64,000 bases of DNA from Entoloma clypeatum (GCA_963565915.1 OY751490.1:2418001-2482000); one strand, 5' to 3'; shown: positions 1 to 11,864, numbered from the stretch's first letter. Notes: generated from the letters alone by a model not told the origin. Numbers and translations are program-made.

Positions 1-165
1 CCACCGATTCCGCCGACGAGTCCCCTGACAAATTTACTTTTGACTCCGCGCAGTCAGATATCGAACAGACGCCTAGAACAGGGACTCATTTTCAATCCTT
101 ACCTGTATCCCGAACCCCATCTTCATCCCAACAACCCGACTCCTCTTCTCCTCCGCAGACTCTAA
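1..165 (+). CDS. pre-gag frame (ORF0) of gypsy A1, 3' end
   Basis: Fifty-four sense codons run open from the first base of the window to a TAA at 163-165. They match the C-terminus of the corresponding frame in A2 (43305-44084) almost residue for residue; both are proline-rich and end LLLRR plus one residue. The stop lies 2 nt before the gag ATG in both copies, although A1 uses TAA and A2 uses TAG. I recognise no domain. The conserved frame suggests translation, but the start lies outside the window. Confidence 0.6.
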   Translation, partial: PPIPPTSPLTNLLLTPRSQISNRRLEQGLIFNPYLYPEPHLHPNNPTPLLLRRL

Positions 166-167
166 AC

Positions 168-1034
168 ATGGCAGAAGCTCCGGCTGTACAAACAATGGAT
201 ACATCCAAGATCATCAAGGATCCTGGGATGTTCAAGGACAGATACACCTTTGACGAGTGGTGGAAAGCCACCAAACTATACATCAGGTTCCAAAAGAGCC
301 TCACAGACGATCAGAAGATTCTTGCGGTACTATCCCGCATGATGGAAGGGTCCGGCAGGCACTGGGCCAGTAACAAGTTAGACGCTCTTGCCGTTGACAA
401 CGAGAACATCACCTGGCTAGGTTTTTCCAATGATATCGCCACACAATTCTCCATCGCCAACAAGTCGGTCGCTGCCAAAGCGAGACTTGAAATCCTGAAA
501 CAAGAGAAACGCACTGTTGATGAATTCTTGGATGAATTTGAAGAACTCTTGAAACTGTCAAACCTTGGCGAAGAAACTGGGAAATACATCCTAGAGAAGA
601 ACGTCAACTGCAGAATCTCTGAACAAGTGGCCAGCGATGGCAAGACGTACACCGATTACGCAAAGGAGATCCGAAACAAGGGACGACAGATGGAAGGACA
701 TGCACTGGTCATCCGAGGTGGCGGCGACATGTGCACCGGATCGGGTACCACTTATGGTGGTCAGGGCAAAGCCATGGACATCGACAAAGCAGGAGTAGCC
801 CGTTGCTACAACTGTCAACGCTTCGGTCATCTGGCTAAAGACTGTAGCGCTCCAAAGAAGAAAGATGGTCGCAAATGTTTCAACTGTGACCAAGAAGGCC
901 ATATCACGTGCAACTGCCGCAAGCCGAAGAAGAACTCCGGAAGGGTTAGGAAGGTGTCCGAGGAAGATGCCGAGAATGATGAAACCACAATCTTAGAAGC
1001 CGACGAGAAGGATTTTCCCGAAGGGTCCGATTAA
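168..1034 (+). CDS. gag: Gag polyprotein of gypsy A1
   Basis: A 288-residue capsid/nucleocapsid protein that would form the virus-like particle and bind element RNA. The N-terminal two thirds is a helical capsid-like region. Two zinc knuckles of the form CX2CX4HX4C follow: CYNCQRFGHLAKDC and CFNCDQEGHITCNC. The tail is acidic. The ATG follows the ORF0 stop after 2 nt. The A2 copy (42436-43302) is also exactly 288 residues, so gag is intact here although pol is broken. Pol lies in the -1 frame, continuous from 1031; I see no convincing slippery heptamer at this junction. Confidence 0.92.
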   Translation: MAEAPAVQTMDTSKIIKDPGMFKDRYTFDEWWKATKLYIRFQKSLTDDQKILAVLSRMMEGSGRHWASNKLDALAVDNENITWLGFSNDIATQFSIANKSVAAKARLEILKQEKRTVDEFLDEFEELLKLSNLGEETGKYILEKNVNCRISEQVASDGKTYTDYAKEIRNKGRQMEGHALVIRGGGDMCTGSGTTYGGQGKAMDIDKAGVARCYNCQRFGHLAKDCSAPKKKDGRKCFNCDQEGHITCNCRKPKKNSGRVRKVSEEDAENDETTILEADEKDFPEGSD

Positions 1035-3776
1035 ACGACGCTAAGTCGCGACCCTTATCTATTAAATGGACTTGCTTGCCTTGTATGACTGCAGACAATA
1101 GAACCTATATTATCCCTGCCAAGCGAGCCGCTGCGTCGACTAAGATTGTGAAGGGAGATAAACCTCTGAAAAGACGAGAAATCAGGCTGTTAGCTCAGCT
1201 CAAAACACGACGAGGACCAAAGGTTATCCGACCTGAGGTTGACAGCGGATGTGAACTCACATGCATCCATCCCAGAATAGTACGCGAACAGAACCTCCCC
1301 ATGCAAGGAATACCACCCATAGCAATTCTAAATGCGGATGGATCACCAAATCGACAACAGAAAGCGAGCCAACTTGCCGAAGTCAAACTGGATTTGGGAG
1401 CACATCAGGAAACCATGGAAGCAATGGTACTGGACATTGGGAGGACGGACATGCTCTTGGGACATGACTGGTTGGTACACCACAACCCCACAATCAATTG
1501 GACAACCGGCGCGGTAACATTTAACCGGTGCCCAACAACATGTCGAACCAAACACTTGGATTTTAGGATTAACCTTAATGGTCGCAAACACCGGGTTCGC
1601 ATGGTTGAGGTGTGCGACAAAGATGCACCCAAAAAGTCGGATCAGAAATGGAAGCCTGGAGACCTATTTTGGAAGCTGTCACTCCCACACCATCTCCCAC
1701 AACCAAACGACCCTCATACATTGAATGATTTGCTCATCTCTTCGAGAAAGAGAACTTTGACAAGATCCCAAAGGAGAGGGAATGGGACCATGGTATCGAA
1801 CTTACACCGGACGCACCAAAGGAACTAGGGGGAAATACATATCCTATGACACAAAAGGAACAAGAAGAATTGGACGCATTCATTGACGAGGGTCTAGCAA
1901 CAGGAAAGATCCGCCCGTCCAAATCCCCTTATGCCTCCCCTTGCTTCTTCATCAACAAAAAGGATGGCTCCAAACAATTGGTACAAGATTACCGCATGGT
2001 CAATAAATTCACGGTTAAAGACAAGTTCCCACTCCCACGAATATCCGATCTCTTGGACGTACTGAAAGATGCGGTCTACTTCAATAAAATGGACATCATG
2101 TGGGGCTATAACAACGTCCGGATCAAGGAGGGCGATGAATGGAAAGCAGCCTTCCTCACCAGTCGAGGATTGTTCGAACCATTGGTCATGTTTTTGGGTC
2201 TTTGCAACTCCCCGGGAACGTTCTCTCAAATGATGGCTAGTCTATTCCGGGACCAGATCCGCCGACGTATCTGCGTGATCTACATGGATGACATTGTGGT
2301 TATCAGTAAAACCAAGGAAGAACTCGCGCGAAACACCAAAGAAATCCTACAGATCCTATCGGACAATGATTTGTTCCTAAAGGAGAAGAAGTGTTTATGG
2401 GAAGTAACGAAATGTCCTATATTGGGATATGTGGTTGGTGAGGGGGATCACCTACGCAGGAGAACGAGTCTATGTCCCGCCAGACCCACAATTACGACAA
2501 GAATTGATGTTTGAATCACACGATGCACCAGTGGCTGGACATCCAGGACAGTACCGGACACATGAACTCCTCACTTGCACCTACTGGTGGCCTACCATAC
2601 TGCATGATGTGAAGAAGTACGTGAAGGGTTGCGACACTTGTCAACGCAACAAGATTAACCGACAAAAGCGACATGCTCCGCTACATCCCCATGCAGCACC
2701 AAGTCACCCATGGAAAGACATAGGAGATTGACGTTGTGGGACCGATACCAGAATCTGATGGAAAAAACGCAATTCTGGTCATCACGGATAGACATTCAAA
2801 GATGCTTCACCTCATTCCGACAACCGTGGAACTATCGGCTGAAGGATTAGCCAAGATCTATCGGGATCAGATATGGAAGCTTCATGGGATCCCCAAGAAG
2901 ATCATCAGCGATAGGGGACCGCAGTTCACCGCGAAGTTCATGGAGATACTCTGCCGCATGTTAGGGATCAAGAGGAACCTGTCCACCGCGTACCACCCAC
3001 AGACTGATGGACAGGCTGAGCGATTGCATCAGGAAACAGAAGCATTCTTACGAAACTTTGTCAACCATCTACAGGATGATTGGGCTGAATGGATCGCAAT
3101 CGCAGAGTTCCAGTACAATGACAAAGAGCATCAGGCAATGAAGCACACCCCATTCTACCTCAACTACGGTTTACATCCATGGAAGGGAGAACTCGTGTTA
3201 GAAGATACCAATCCGGCTGCCAACGACTTCTTGAAAAAACTCAAACAGGCACGAGAAGAAGCCAATGCAGCACTGAAACAAGCACAGGATCAGATGAAGA
3301 AGACAGTTGATACACGGCGAAGTCCGTCTCGGAACTACCGCATTGGAGACAAAGTGTGGCTGGAAGGGACTAACATCAGGACCGATCGACCCTCAAAGAA
3401 ACTTGATGCACTCCGACATGGACCATTCAAAGTCCTAGAGAAGAAAGGAGCTAGCACGTACCTTCTTGATCTTCCGAAGACTTGGAAGATGATTCACCCT
3501 GTGTTCAACGAGACCCTGTTGTCACCATATGAAACTCCGAAGTACGCCATCCAGAAAAAGAAACCAGCCCCTGATCCGATCATCGTCGAAGGACGAGAAG
3601 AGTACCATGTGTCTACGATCCTGGACTCTCGAAAGTTCTGCGGAAAGATCCAGTACCTCGTCCAGTGGGAAGGATATGGCCCAGAAGAGAACACATGGGA
3701 ACCTCGAGCTAATGTTCAGAACGCTCAAGATTTGATCCGTGATTTCCATTGGCAGAACCCGTCTCGACCACAATAA
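1031..3776 (+). pseudogene. pol: Decayed pol of gypsy A1: protease, RT, integrase, chromodomain
   Basis: The protease region (about 1031-1660) has the D-S-G triad within PEVDSGCELTC. A frameshift near 1665, seen against A2, moves the rest out of frame. RT occupies about 1846-2440 with the catalytic YMDD (VIYMDDIVVI). At about 2445 the sequence jumps from the end of RT into the integrase region ([11 protein letters not shown]), deleting RNase H. The integrase HHCC finger (HDAP...CDTCQRN) and DDE core follow, with a one-base insertion near 2731. The C-terminus is a chromodomain ([17 protein letters not shown]). Such chromodomains are known to guide integration to marked chromatin. This copy cannot make a functional Pol. 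Confidence 0.92.
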
Positions 3777-3899
3777 AAGACGAGTTCTCAAAACCCATGA
3801 CAGTATCGACCTCATCAGTCAACCACACACCGAGTTCCCCGCTCCGTCTTCAATATAGCTACCCCATTCTTTCTCTATCTCTCCAACATCCTCCGCACC

Positions 3900-4268
3900 A
3901 TGTCCAACACCACCGCCACCACCACATCCGCTGAAACCAACCCCGCCATCACTGCCCTCATGGGTGAAGCCCTCTCCATGAGAGACCAGATCCACGCGCT
4001 CGAAGCCTCGCTCGCCGACATCCTGCATCGACAGATGCACATCCGCCTCCATTCTTTATCCGACCTCCCCGTCACACCAACCCCTGAAGAAAAACAAATC
4101 CTCGGGAACTACACCCGTACGCTGGTCGTTGAAAACCAGCGCATCCGACTGGCCGTCCGGAGTCTCAAACTCGCCGTCGCCATCAATGAAGAGTTAATAG
4201 ACGATTGGAGCCTCAAGGAGAATGGCTCCTGGACAAACAACGACGATGCCGGAGGATGGGGACAATGA
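3900..4268 (+). CDS. Accessory 122-aa ORF after pol in gypsy A1
   Basis: A sense frame between the pol stop (3776) and the 3' LTR (4303). It is predicted helical, with a core containing GEALSMRDQIHALE and DILHRQMHIRLH. The A2 copy has the homologous frame at 31392-31760, also 122 residues, with many substitutions and compensating one-codon length changes near the ends. Pol in A1 has several frameshifts while this frame remains open. It sits where some gypsy elements carry an env-like gene, but I see no signal peptide or membrane segment. I do not recognise the family; a small coiled-coil or RNA-binding accessory protein is only a guess. Confidence 0.62.
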   Translation: MSNTTATTTSAETNPAITALMGEALSMRDQIHALEASLADILHRQMHIRLHSLSDLPVTPTPEEKQILGNYTRTLVVENQRIRLAVRSLKLAVAINEELIDDWSLKENGSWTNNDDAGGWGQ

Positions 4269-4302
4269 CTCTGTGAGGACACAGAGCTTGAGGAGGGGAA
4301 CA

Positions 4303-4690
4303 TGTTACGGACTTACCAGTTTGTATGCTACGCACTTTTCCCATGCATTGTACCTTCGTCATTTCTTTGACTCATCGGACCGCTTATTCATTTACCTTTA
4401 CTCTACCATTCTCCTTTAGTATACTTCGCTCCCGCGCTGACTCGCACTCCGCAGTAGGGATTACTCAGTCCGCAGTCGTCTGACTCACTTCGCACTGCCT
4501 TTCCGCAGTTACTGACTCATCCGCACTGCCTTCCGCAGCTACTGACTCATTCGCTACCGCTCGTAGCCAGTACTATATAAACCCCATGTACCATAGCTAC
4601 ATTCCTTAGATTTAGCAATCACTTTGCTCTTCGCCTTTCCACTTCCTGCATACTCTGCCCGAACCTTGGAACGGTTTGTTAAGCATAACA
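4303..4690 (+). repeat. 3' LTR of gypsy A1
   Basis: Starts TGTTACGGAC and ends GCATAACA, and matches the LTRs of A2 (31000-31354 and 44094-44462). A purine tract, tgaggaggggaaca, precedes it (4289-4302). A TATATAAA box lies at 4574-4581. AGATTTAGCAA (4608-4618) starts 32 nt downstream of the TATAAA and is the predicted 5' end of the RNA. Confidence 0.93.
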
Positions 4691-7600
4691 ACTTGTGTCC
4701 AGTGTAAGGAAACTACTAAGGCAAACTGGATATTGGATAGTGGTGCTTCATTGCATTTCACTTATTCTATCAACAACTTTGTTGATGACAAGTCATTTGA
4801 TACTCCAAAACCAGTGCAAACTGCCGGAAAGAGACATAAAATCTCTATCCTTGGCAAAGGTACTGTTATGGTAAATCATACCATAAGTGACAACAGGATT
4901 AAAACAAAAAAGATAACTCATCTTTATCCTGTTTACTACATCCCAGACTTAAGCACACAAACAAGGAACCCAAATGTTTGGTTTGTTTGGTTGAATTGAC
5001 TTTCTGATCAAGAGCAGTAAAACCTTGTTCACATGTGAACTGCATTCTTTGAATGACAACTTGTATTGGCTGAGTTCCTCAGTTACAAGTAAAACAAGTT
5101 TGGCTGCCTTGAATGTGCAATCAATCAAAACAGTAGATTACTACACTTGGCACAGACGCTTCAGCCATCCTTCTAAGAATGTATTAGCTAACATGCTGAA
5201 ACATGTCAAAGGCTTCACATGGCTTATGCCATCAAAGGTCACACCACCTTGTCAAGGTTGTGCTCAGGGAAAGATGCCTTCAAAAGCATTTCCACCCTCT
5301 TCATCATGCATCAGAGAGCCATTCGAGTTAATTCACTCAGACTTAAAGGAATTTCCGACTCTCTTGTACCACAAATTCAAGTGGTACATTTTCTTTCTCA
5401 ATGACTTCTCTTCACATGCCCAGCTCACCAAGCTACGCAAGAAGTCTGAGGCTATCACTGCCTTTCATCAGTTTAATGTGCTCATCAAAAATCAGTTTGG
5501 CAAAACAGCTAAACGATGGCGCTTTGATGGTGGTGGAGAGTTCAAGCCATTTGAGAAGGAATTGCGTGACAAAGGCATACTCATTGAAAAGTCACTGTCT
5601 CATGAGCAACAACAGAACAGGCATGCAGAACATTTGAACCACACGATTATGGACAAAGCTCAGGCACTCCACTTTGATGCGTGTCTACCCGAATCTTGGT
5701 GGGAGTTCTGCGTTGAACACACAGTTCACCTTTACAACCGGACTCCATTGAAATGCCATTCATGGAAGACACTGGTAGAAGCCCTAACATGGGAACAACT
5801 GGACATCTCTCACCTGTGTGTGTTTGGATGTGGCGCTTACATACACTTACCTGATGACAAAATAAAGGACAAACTATTGCCCAAATTGGAGCTGATGATC
5901 TTCCTCGGAAAAGGGTTTTAAGTTCATGCACCTGTCACAAAATCAGCTATTTATGGCTGCCACTGCATGGTTCGATGAGAACCTATTCTCTAAGTGTCAC
6001 AAGGGCAAAATGCCAACAGTTACACAATACCAGGATCCTACCGATATAATTCTGAAGACCCCTCTGTACCAACAGACCATCCTTTGAAAGATGGAGATGA
6101 TTTTGGTGTTCCACCGCCAACTGATTACAATTATAATCACTCCAAACCCCCCTTTGAGCCTCCACACTCACTGAGTCCACAGCCACCTGCTGAGAATCAA
6201 AGACAGGACCATGGAAACCAGCCAGGGAAGCACAAGTGTGTGGAACATCCAGAAGACGAATGTGATCGTCTTCCTGGTGACCATCATCCAGAAGCTGTGC
6301 ATTCTCATTGAAATCAGACACAAACCTGACGTCCTGGAGATGTATATGGTGATATGCCAGCAACAGATGTTCACAATCAAGGACAATGTGAATGGCAGAG
6401 AACTGTCAATGAGGATACCTTGAGGGTTCCATACAACCCACGAAGACAGTTGGAACCCGGACCTTCCAACCCAGGTCCATCCTCCGGACCATCAAATACT
6501 GACAATGTTGCATCTGATTGAAACAAAGATATGGACATTTCCACCCTTGAAGGGGATAATAAGGAGTTTGAAGATTACCTCACTCACTTGTGTTGGGAAG
6601 GGAGAGTAGAGCTTACAACATACCTGCTGAAACATGTGGTCCCTGTCACAAGTGAACTTCCAAACCAATATAGAGATATCACATGCATGCCTGAAGCATT
6701 GCAGAAGGAATGGAAACACACCTGCCAAGAGGAATTAGAGGCCCTCAACAAGTGCAAAGTCTTTGAGTTGGTTGACCTACCAAAAGGTTGTGAAGTGATA
6801 CAGAACCGATGGGTGTTTGCGATCAAATCGGACGGTCGCAAAAAGGCACAATTAGTTGCCAAAGGTTTCTCACAAGTTGAAGGCATTGACTTCTATGAAT
6901 TATTCTCCCCAGTCATTTGTATGAAACCGTTTGAATTATTCTTGCCTTAGCTGCGCTTGAGAACTGGATGATCTTGGCACTTGATGTCAAATTGGCTTTC
7001 CTTTACAGGAAGCTTGATAAACAAATTTATATGAAGCAGCCTGAAGGCTTTGTGGTGAAAGGAAGCGAACACATGGTGTTGCACTTATTACGAGCCATCT
7101 ATGGACTTAAACAGGCAGCACGAGCCTGGTGGATTGAATTGGTCCAATCAATGAAAACGCTCAGATTTGTCCACATCTTCTCAGACAGTGGAGTATTTGT
7201 ACACCGTGATGCAAAGACAGGCGACTTGATCATTGCCCTGATCTATGTTGATGACTCCCTATAGTTCATGAAAATCTGGGATTGCCGAGACCTAGGTCAC
7301 ACGAAAGAATTTCTTGGCATGACTATTCGCCAGGAAGGTCGTACCATCAAAGTCGACCAAGTAGCATACCTGAAAAAGGTTCTTGAGCACTTTGGCATGA
7401 TGAATGCCAAGCCGGCTCCCACTCCACTACCCACCGGGTATTACCCGGTACCAAACCAGGGGGAGTCGAACCCAGAAATTTGATCCTGATTCCAATCGGT
7501 GATTGGATCCCTGTTGTACCTATCTTTGGGTACACAGCCTGACATAGCCTTTGCTGTCACAAAGATGTTGCAGATGTCAGCCAACCCGTCCCAAGAGCAT

Positions 7601-8188
7601 CTTGATAAGTCTCTTTACATATGCAAGTATCTTGCAGGGACGCAGAACTATTGCTTAAGCTTTAGAGGCGCATCAATGTCCGGCCTTGTTGCGTACACAG
7701 ATTCTGATTGGGCGTCAGACCCCTCTAACAGAAAGTCGCAAACGGGATTCTATCTGAAACTTGCTGATGGCATTGTCATCTGGCAATCGCGTTGCCAAAA
7801 GACAATCACACACTCATTCACGGAAGCCAAGTATATGGCTCTTTCAGACTGTGCAAAAATCTGTAAATGGATAGTCAACATGTTTGGCAAACTCCGACTT
7901 CTGAAAGTGACACCTGTCCCTATCAACAGTGATAATCAAGGGTCCATCTTTAATGGGCAAAACCCTGTAACCAAAGGATGCACTAAACACATTGACATAT
8001 GATACCACGCTATATGCAAGTATGTCAAAGAAGAAATAGTCAAGCTCTTCTTCACTTCCGGGACTGATAACCCCGCAGATATGTTCACAAAAAACTTACC
8101 TCGAGTCACCTTCAAGAAATTCCGCTCACAATTAGGGTTAGAGTTTACCTCGCCCTACACTCCACTTACGAAGCAATTACTGGCTTCT
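4691..8188 (+). pseudogene. pol: Decayed copia pol of C0
   Basis: Blocks in order: protease (WILDSGASLHFT, about 4725-4760); GAG-pre-integrase finger and integrase core (5025-5921, with HRRFSHPS, CQGCAQGKMP, RFDGGGEF); a decayed linker (5922-6530); RT (6531-7483, with AKGFSQVEGIDF and YVDDS); RNase H (7499-8002, with AYTDSDWASDP). At least six breaks interrupt the frame: near 4999, 5921-6530, 6950, 7264, 7483 and 8000. The protease is preceded by CVQC, matching CTHC in C1 and C2. It is non-functional. Confidence 0.9.
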
Positions 8189-8201
8189 AAGTGAGGGGGA
8201 G

Positions 8202-8510
8202 TGTTGGAACTACTGGATCCAGCATGTGATCAAACATGTGATCACTATGTCATTATGATGTATCTCTGACATTATCCATGATGTCATACTCTGGAACATT
8301 CCATGAGTTACTGTAGAAACACACAAACAGACCATAACATGGTCTGTGCGCATATATTAGTATAAATAGTAGACCTGTAATGTAGTTGCAGAATAAGAAC
8401 TCTTCCAGTTCCCTCCACATCAGTTGCCTCTATACAGCTTCTCCAGCTTAACAAGCTACACATCTGATTCTCTATACACACATACTAACCACTCTGTACG
8501 TCATCCCACA
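8202..8510 (+). repeat. 3' LTR of copia C0 (right edge approximate)
   Basis: Begins TGTTGGAACT directly after the purine tract. It contains a TATA-like element (agtataaatag, about 8358) and an ACTCTTCCAG segment. A second, split copy of this LTR lies at 19374-19477 plus 24301-about 24480. No clear CA terminus with a matching repeat was identified. Confidence 0.65.
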
Positions 8511-8529
8511 TGGCACACCTCGATACATT

Positions 8530-9060
8530 CAATATCCTCACATGCCCAATGGCCTCCTACAATGCCTAACCGCCTCCACTGAACTCCAACAGCCGCTTCT
8601 CCTGCCCAATGATGTCCACTGACACCCAGTGGCATCCCCTCATGCCCGGTGGCCTCCTCAGTTGCAAAATGGCCACCTCTCATGTCCAACGGCCTTCTCT
8701 CAACCCCAATGAACTCCAGGCATGCCCAACGGCCTCCCCTGGTGCCCAACCCCATCCCCTCGATCCCAACTGCCTCCTCGTATGCCTAACTGCCTCCACT
8801 CAATGCCTAACCACCTCCACTCAATGCCCAACAGCCTTCTCTCGATCCCAATGTCTGCCTCTCGTGCCCAATGGCCTCCTTGCATGCCCAATGGCTGCCC
8901 CTTGTGCCCAACCCCTTCTTCTCAACCCCAAGGGCCTCCAGACATGCCCAACAGCCGCCTCTCCTGCCCAACCCCTTCCTCTTGACCCCAAGGGCCTCCA
9001 GGCATGCCCAATGGCCACCTCTTGTACCCAACCCTGTCCTCTCAACCCCAACGGCCTCGC
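8530..9060. repeat. GC-rich minisatellite, unit with core TGCCCAAYGGCC
   Basis: About 530 bp of imperfect tandem units of roughly 24-33 bp built around cccaatggcc or cccaacggcc. All six frames are partly open, giving artefactual Pro/Asn-rich or Gly/His-rich peptides; I treat none as a gene. The same core recurs at 19620-19908, 20340-20960 (opposite strand) and 24490-24900. Confidence 0.8.
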
Positions 9061-10245
9061 TAGTATTACATTTAAATTTAAACTTAGTTATATAAGTTAA
9101 TCATTTAATGTACACGTAGCAGGCTCAAGCGGCTTCCGAGCCGGAGCCGGAGCTTCATCAGCTCAGCTCCCATGGGAAAAGCTGGTGGCATGGCTTGTGT
9201 GGCTTTGGCTCTCTGATAGCTCGGCTCTGGCTTGAACCGGCTCGGAGCCCAAGCTGCAGCAACACTATCAGCAGGTAAGATCCCCCACCCTGAAACTTTC
9301 ATTCTGCATTACTGTGCCATTTCAATCAATTCATCGGGCCTGTGACATGTGACACAGTGTGACAAAATTTTGATTTTGTCACAGCCAAAAATTTTCGTGA
9401 CGTCAACTCAAATGACCGACTTTCATCATTTTCGGTGCCATTTTTAGCAAATTCTCCATGCCATTTTTGGAAATCCTGCCTGCCAAATTCATTGCTGGGC
9501 TCAGGGAAGCGTGACAATGGGGGTGGGCAACTGCTGGTATGTGTAACCCCAGTCACAAGCTGTCACACATGACACAGCCATCACACCAACTGATCCAGCT
9601 GTTCTGGGTTCCACAAAGCAAGATCTCGCTGGATGTAATGCTTGGAATAGTGATAGAAATAGTTTATATGTATGCTAGTACAACCAGTTAATCAATACAT
9701 ACCTTGGAAGTAGTCAAACTGGGAAACCCTCAGCCAAAGTAGCCCAAAAATAAGAGGAAAACTTGGCTGGTGAATAACTTTACACAGATTGAATGAATTG
9801 ACAAGGTGTAAAGGAGGGAGTTGCACTATTTCCTGAGCTCTTTCAACTGATTGGAGGCATTTTTTATTTCAGTGGAAGGAACACTGCTAATGGCGCATTT
9901 TTACTCATAAATCTGTATATTTCACCATGATAGCTTCAGAAAATAAAAAATCGGGTCCAATCAATCGAACGGGCCTATGAAATGGTGCATTTTCGCCACC
10001 AAGACCTTGTCAATCTGTTGAGCATGGGAAAAGATATTCAGCTCGTGAGATTTTCCTCCACCATAGGCCGTGGGAACTTGCTGCAAGACATTGGTGCTGC
10101 ACAGAAAACATGACTCTCACCATATAAGTATTACATATAATATATATAGAATCTACTTAATATATTCTTTCTTAGCTTGAAAAGTAACAATCTGGCCAAG
10201 GCAGTATAACAGCCTGTGATCATTTTACTACATTCTTTTCCAAAC
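9061..10245. other. Intergenic / unclassified repeat remnants
   Basis: No gene is visible. 9115-9285 is rich in gagccgg/cggctc motifs and ends CAACACTA, like the termini of the TAGTGTTT hAT-like elements described elsewhere in this window, but no matching left end or 8-bp duplication was found. 9343-9583 has a loose inverted pair (ctgtgacatgtgacac versus gtcacacatgacacag) that could be an old MITE. The rest is AT-rich and featureless. Confidence 0.5.
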
Positions 10246-10487
10246 TACAGTGACTCAAAAAATTGATTCAATGTTTGACACTTTTTGAATATCTGTTGAA
10301 TAACTTTGGATCTGATATAAATAATACCAAGGTGTTGGTATATGGAAGGAAGCATTTGATCAGGGCCACCCATCAAAAAAACAGTTATGTAATTTTGTTT
10401 AGTAACCATGGAGATATGATCAGTTTAAAACAGGAACTCATTGAATCAATTATTCGAGGGGGTATCAGAAATATCAGAATCTGATGC

Positions 10488-11610
10488 CCAGTCGAAATTG
10501 GGTCGGCTGGGATTGTTAAGTAGGTGAAATGTCGGAGCTTCGTCAGAGTCCATCGGAGGTCGGACGTAGGACTGAGACTGGAGCGGAACTCCGGAAATGC
10601 GGAGGAACAACAAAGAGGAGGGACATGGCTTCAATGTATGTGTTGTGCCGCCGTTTGTTGGATAAGGTGTCCCAATTTCAGGAGGTCAGAGGAGGGGTCA
10701 GAGGTGCGGAGGTTCTTGGAGAGATCTCGGTGAGAGACATGCTGATGTGGAAGTGGTCAGACGACATTGGAGTTGTGACTCAGACACAGTACTGAGCTCG
10801 TCAAAGGGTAACGATGGAGGAAGAGCAGAAGATGAGGATGTCGTCGGCGTATTGTACCACGGCGAGGATCTCTGGCATGAACGGAGAGTAGAGGAGTGAA
10901 CTTGGTTGATATTCGAACTGAGGAACTACAGGTATGGTACGAGCTTAAATATCTAAATGTGATTACTTTACGGAGATGGTTGGAGTAGGTCCGGAGTTGT
11001 GGCGTAAGTTGCCAGCGACTGTAACAAACATCGGAGATATTGGTCAATGGACCATGCGGAAAAGGCGATGCATAAGTAAACGGGAATATGAATATGAAAT
11101 GCATAAAGGCATGGTGTTATGAATATGAAATGCACGATGGCAACGTGCGGAGATGCGGAAGTAATGGATGTCCGGAATGTCGGAGGACAATCGGAGTGGA
11201 TCGGAGATTCAGAGATGGATATAACAGGGATCATGATTTTTCAGGGCTTTCATCAGGTTAAAATGGGATATTTGGGTTAACCGATAAACCGTCCAACTTA
11301 TTATGTTTGGGTGAGAATTATCTTGAAATCCGATCATTTTTCCCAGCTGATTCCCACTCAGTAAGGCCTAGTAAGGGCTCAGTCCTGTTTCTCGACCAAT
11401 CAGAACCGACTTGGAACCGAAAAACCCCCTGAGAAACCCTGATCAAACCCCTCCAGTTCCCCGATATGACCCACAAATGGTTCAACTTTTAGGGTTTGAG
11501 CGGGAACCATCAATTTTGCCATTTAAACCAATTTTAACCCACTCAGCCCCGAAAAAGCCCTGAAAAATCGGTGAAAAATCACAATCGCAGCCGACCTGAT
11601 TTCCACTGGG
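10488..11610. mobile_element. hAT-like MITE inside Tc1-1
   Basis: About 405 bp of its own sequence plus a nested solo LTR. It is flanked by the 8-bp direct repeat TCTGATGC (10480-10487 and 11611-11618). Its inverted ends are about 23 bp: ccagtcgaaattgggtcggc on the left and the inverse of gccgacctgatttccactgg on the right. The uninterrupted target (aatctgatgctcc) survives in the inverted Tc1-1 end near 12750. No ORF. The 8-bp duplication points to hAT. Confidence 0.75.
10514..11226 (-). repeat. Solo LTR of gypsy family B
   Basis: A 713-bp reverse-strand LTR starting TGTTAAGTAGG and ending GATATAACA, flanked by GGGAT on both sides (10509-10513 and 11227-11231). It is diverged from the LTRs of element B (33479-34200 and 39692-40382). 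It keeps the 31-bp segment that the 39692 LTR lacks, so the long form is ancestral. Confidence 0.92.
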
Positions 11611-11864
11611 TCTGATGCTCCCTTGATTCTATAGCAACCAATGAGTGACAAATAGTTGCTATAGTGATGCTACCTTTGATTGAACCTGGACTGAAGGTAG
11701 TTAAGCAGTCAAAATGCCCTCAGGATGTTTTAAATTCAACATGCACTCTATTTCCTTTTTTCAGAAGCAAAACATCCTTTCTCTGGCCACCAATAGTCAT
11801 TCCACCTGCTCTGTTGCATCTTTATATCTAGAGACTATGAAGGCCAATCCAGCACCACGATTCC

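Larger units (their letters stand above)
1..4690 (+). mobile_element. Ty3/gypsy chromodomain retrotransposon, family A copy A1 (5' end outside window)
   Basis: Order on the plus strand: end of a pre-gag frame, gag with two zinc knuckles, protease, reverse transcriptase, integrase, chromodomain, a small downstream ORF, then a 388-bp LTR. This is the PR-RT-IN-chromodomain order of chromoviruses. It is defective: pol has frameshifts near 1665 and 2731, and the RNase H region plus the integrase N-terminus is deleted near 2445. A second, more complete copy (A2) lies at 31000-44462. A1 interrupts a copia pol just upstream of its protease. The 5' LTR and left target duplication are outside the window. 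Confidence 0.93.
4691..8510 (+). mobile_element. Decayed Ty1/copia element C0 (5' part removed by A1)
   Basis: Copia-order pol remnants (protease, integrase, RT, RNase H) run from the A1 junction to about 8188. A polypurine tract (gtgagggggag) and an LTR starting TGTTGGAACT at 8202 follow. The gag half should lie left of A1, outside the window. Many frameshifts and stops make it the oldest copia copy here. The LTR's right edge is uncertain, because similarity to a second copy at 24301-24480 runs on into the flanking minisatellite. Confidence 0.85.

Noticed and set aside
1019..1036. -1 slippery site at the gag-pol junction of family A
   Set aside because: Pol is in the -1 frame, but no heptamer in the gag phase fits X XXY YYZ (the ATTAAAC there is out of phase), so the mechanism is left open.
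8609..9100. Long open frames rich in MPN/Pro/Asn or Gly/His across the minisatellite
   Set aside because: They arise in all frames of a GC-rich tandem repeat. No start context, domain or conservation supports them.
9059..9275. Possible third TAGTGTTT-type hAT-like element
   Set aside because: The right end (CAACACTA) fits, but the left end and 8-bp duplication do not.
9343..9583. Possible old MITE with gtgacac inverted ends
   Set aside because: The pairing is loose and no target duplication could be read.
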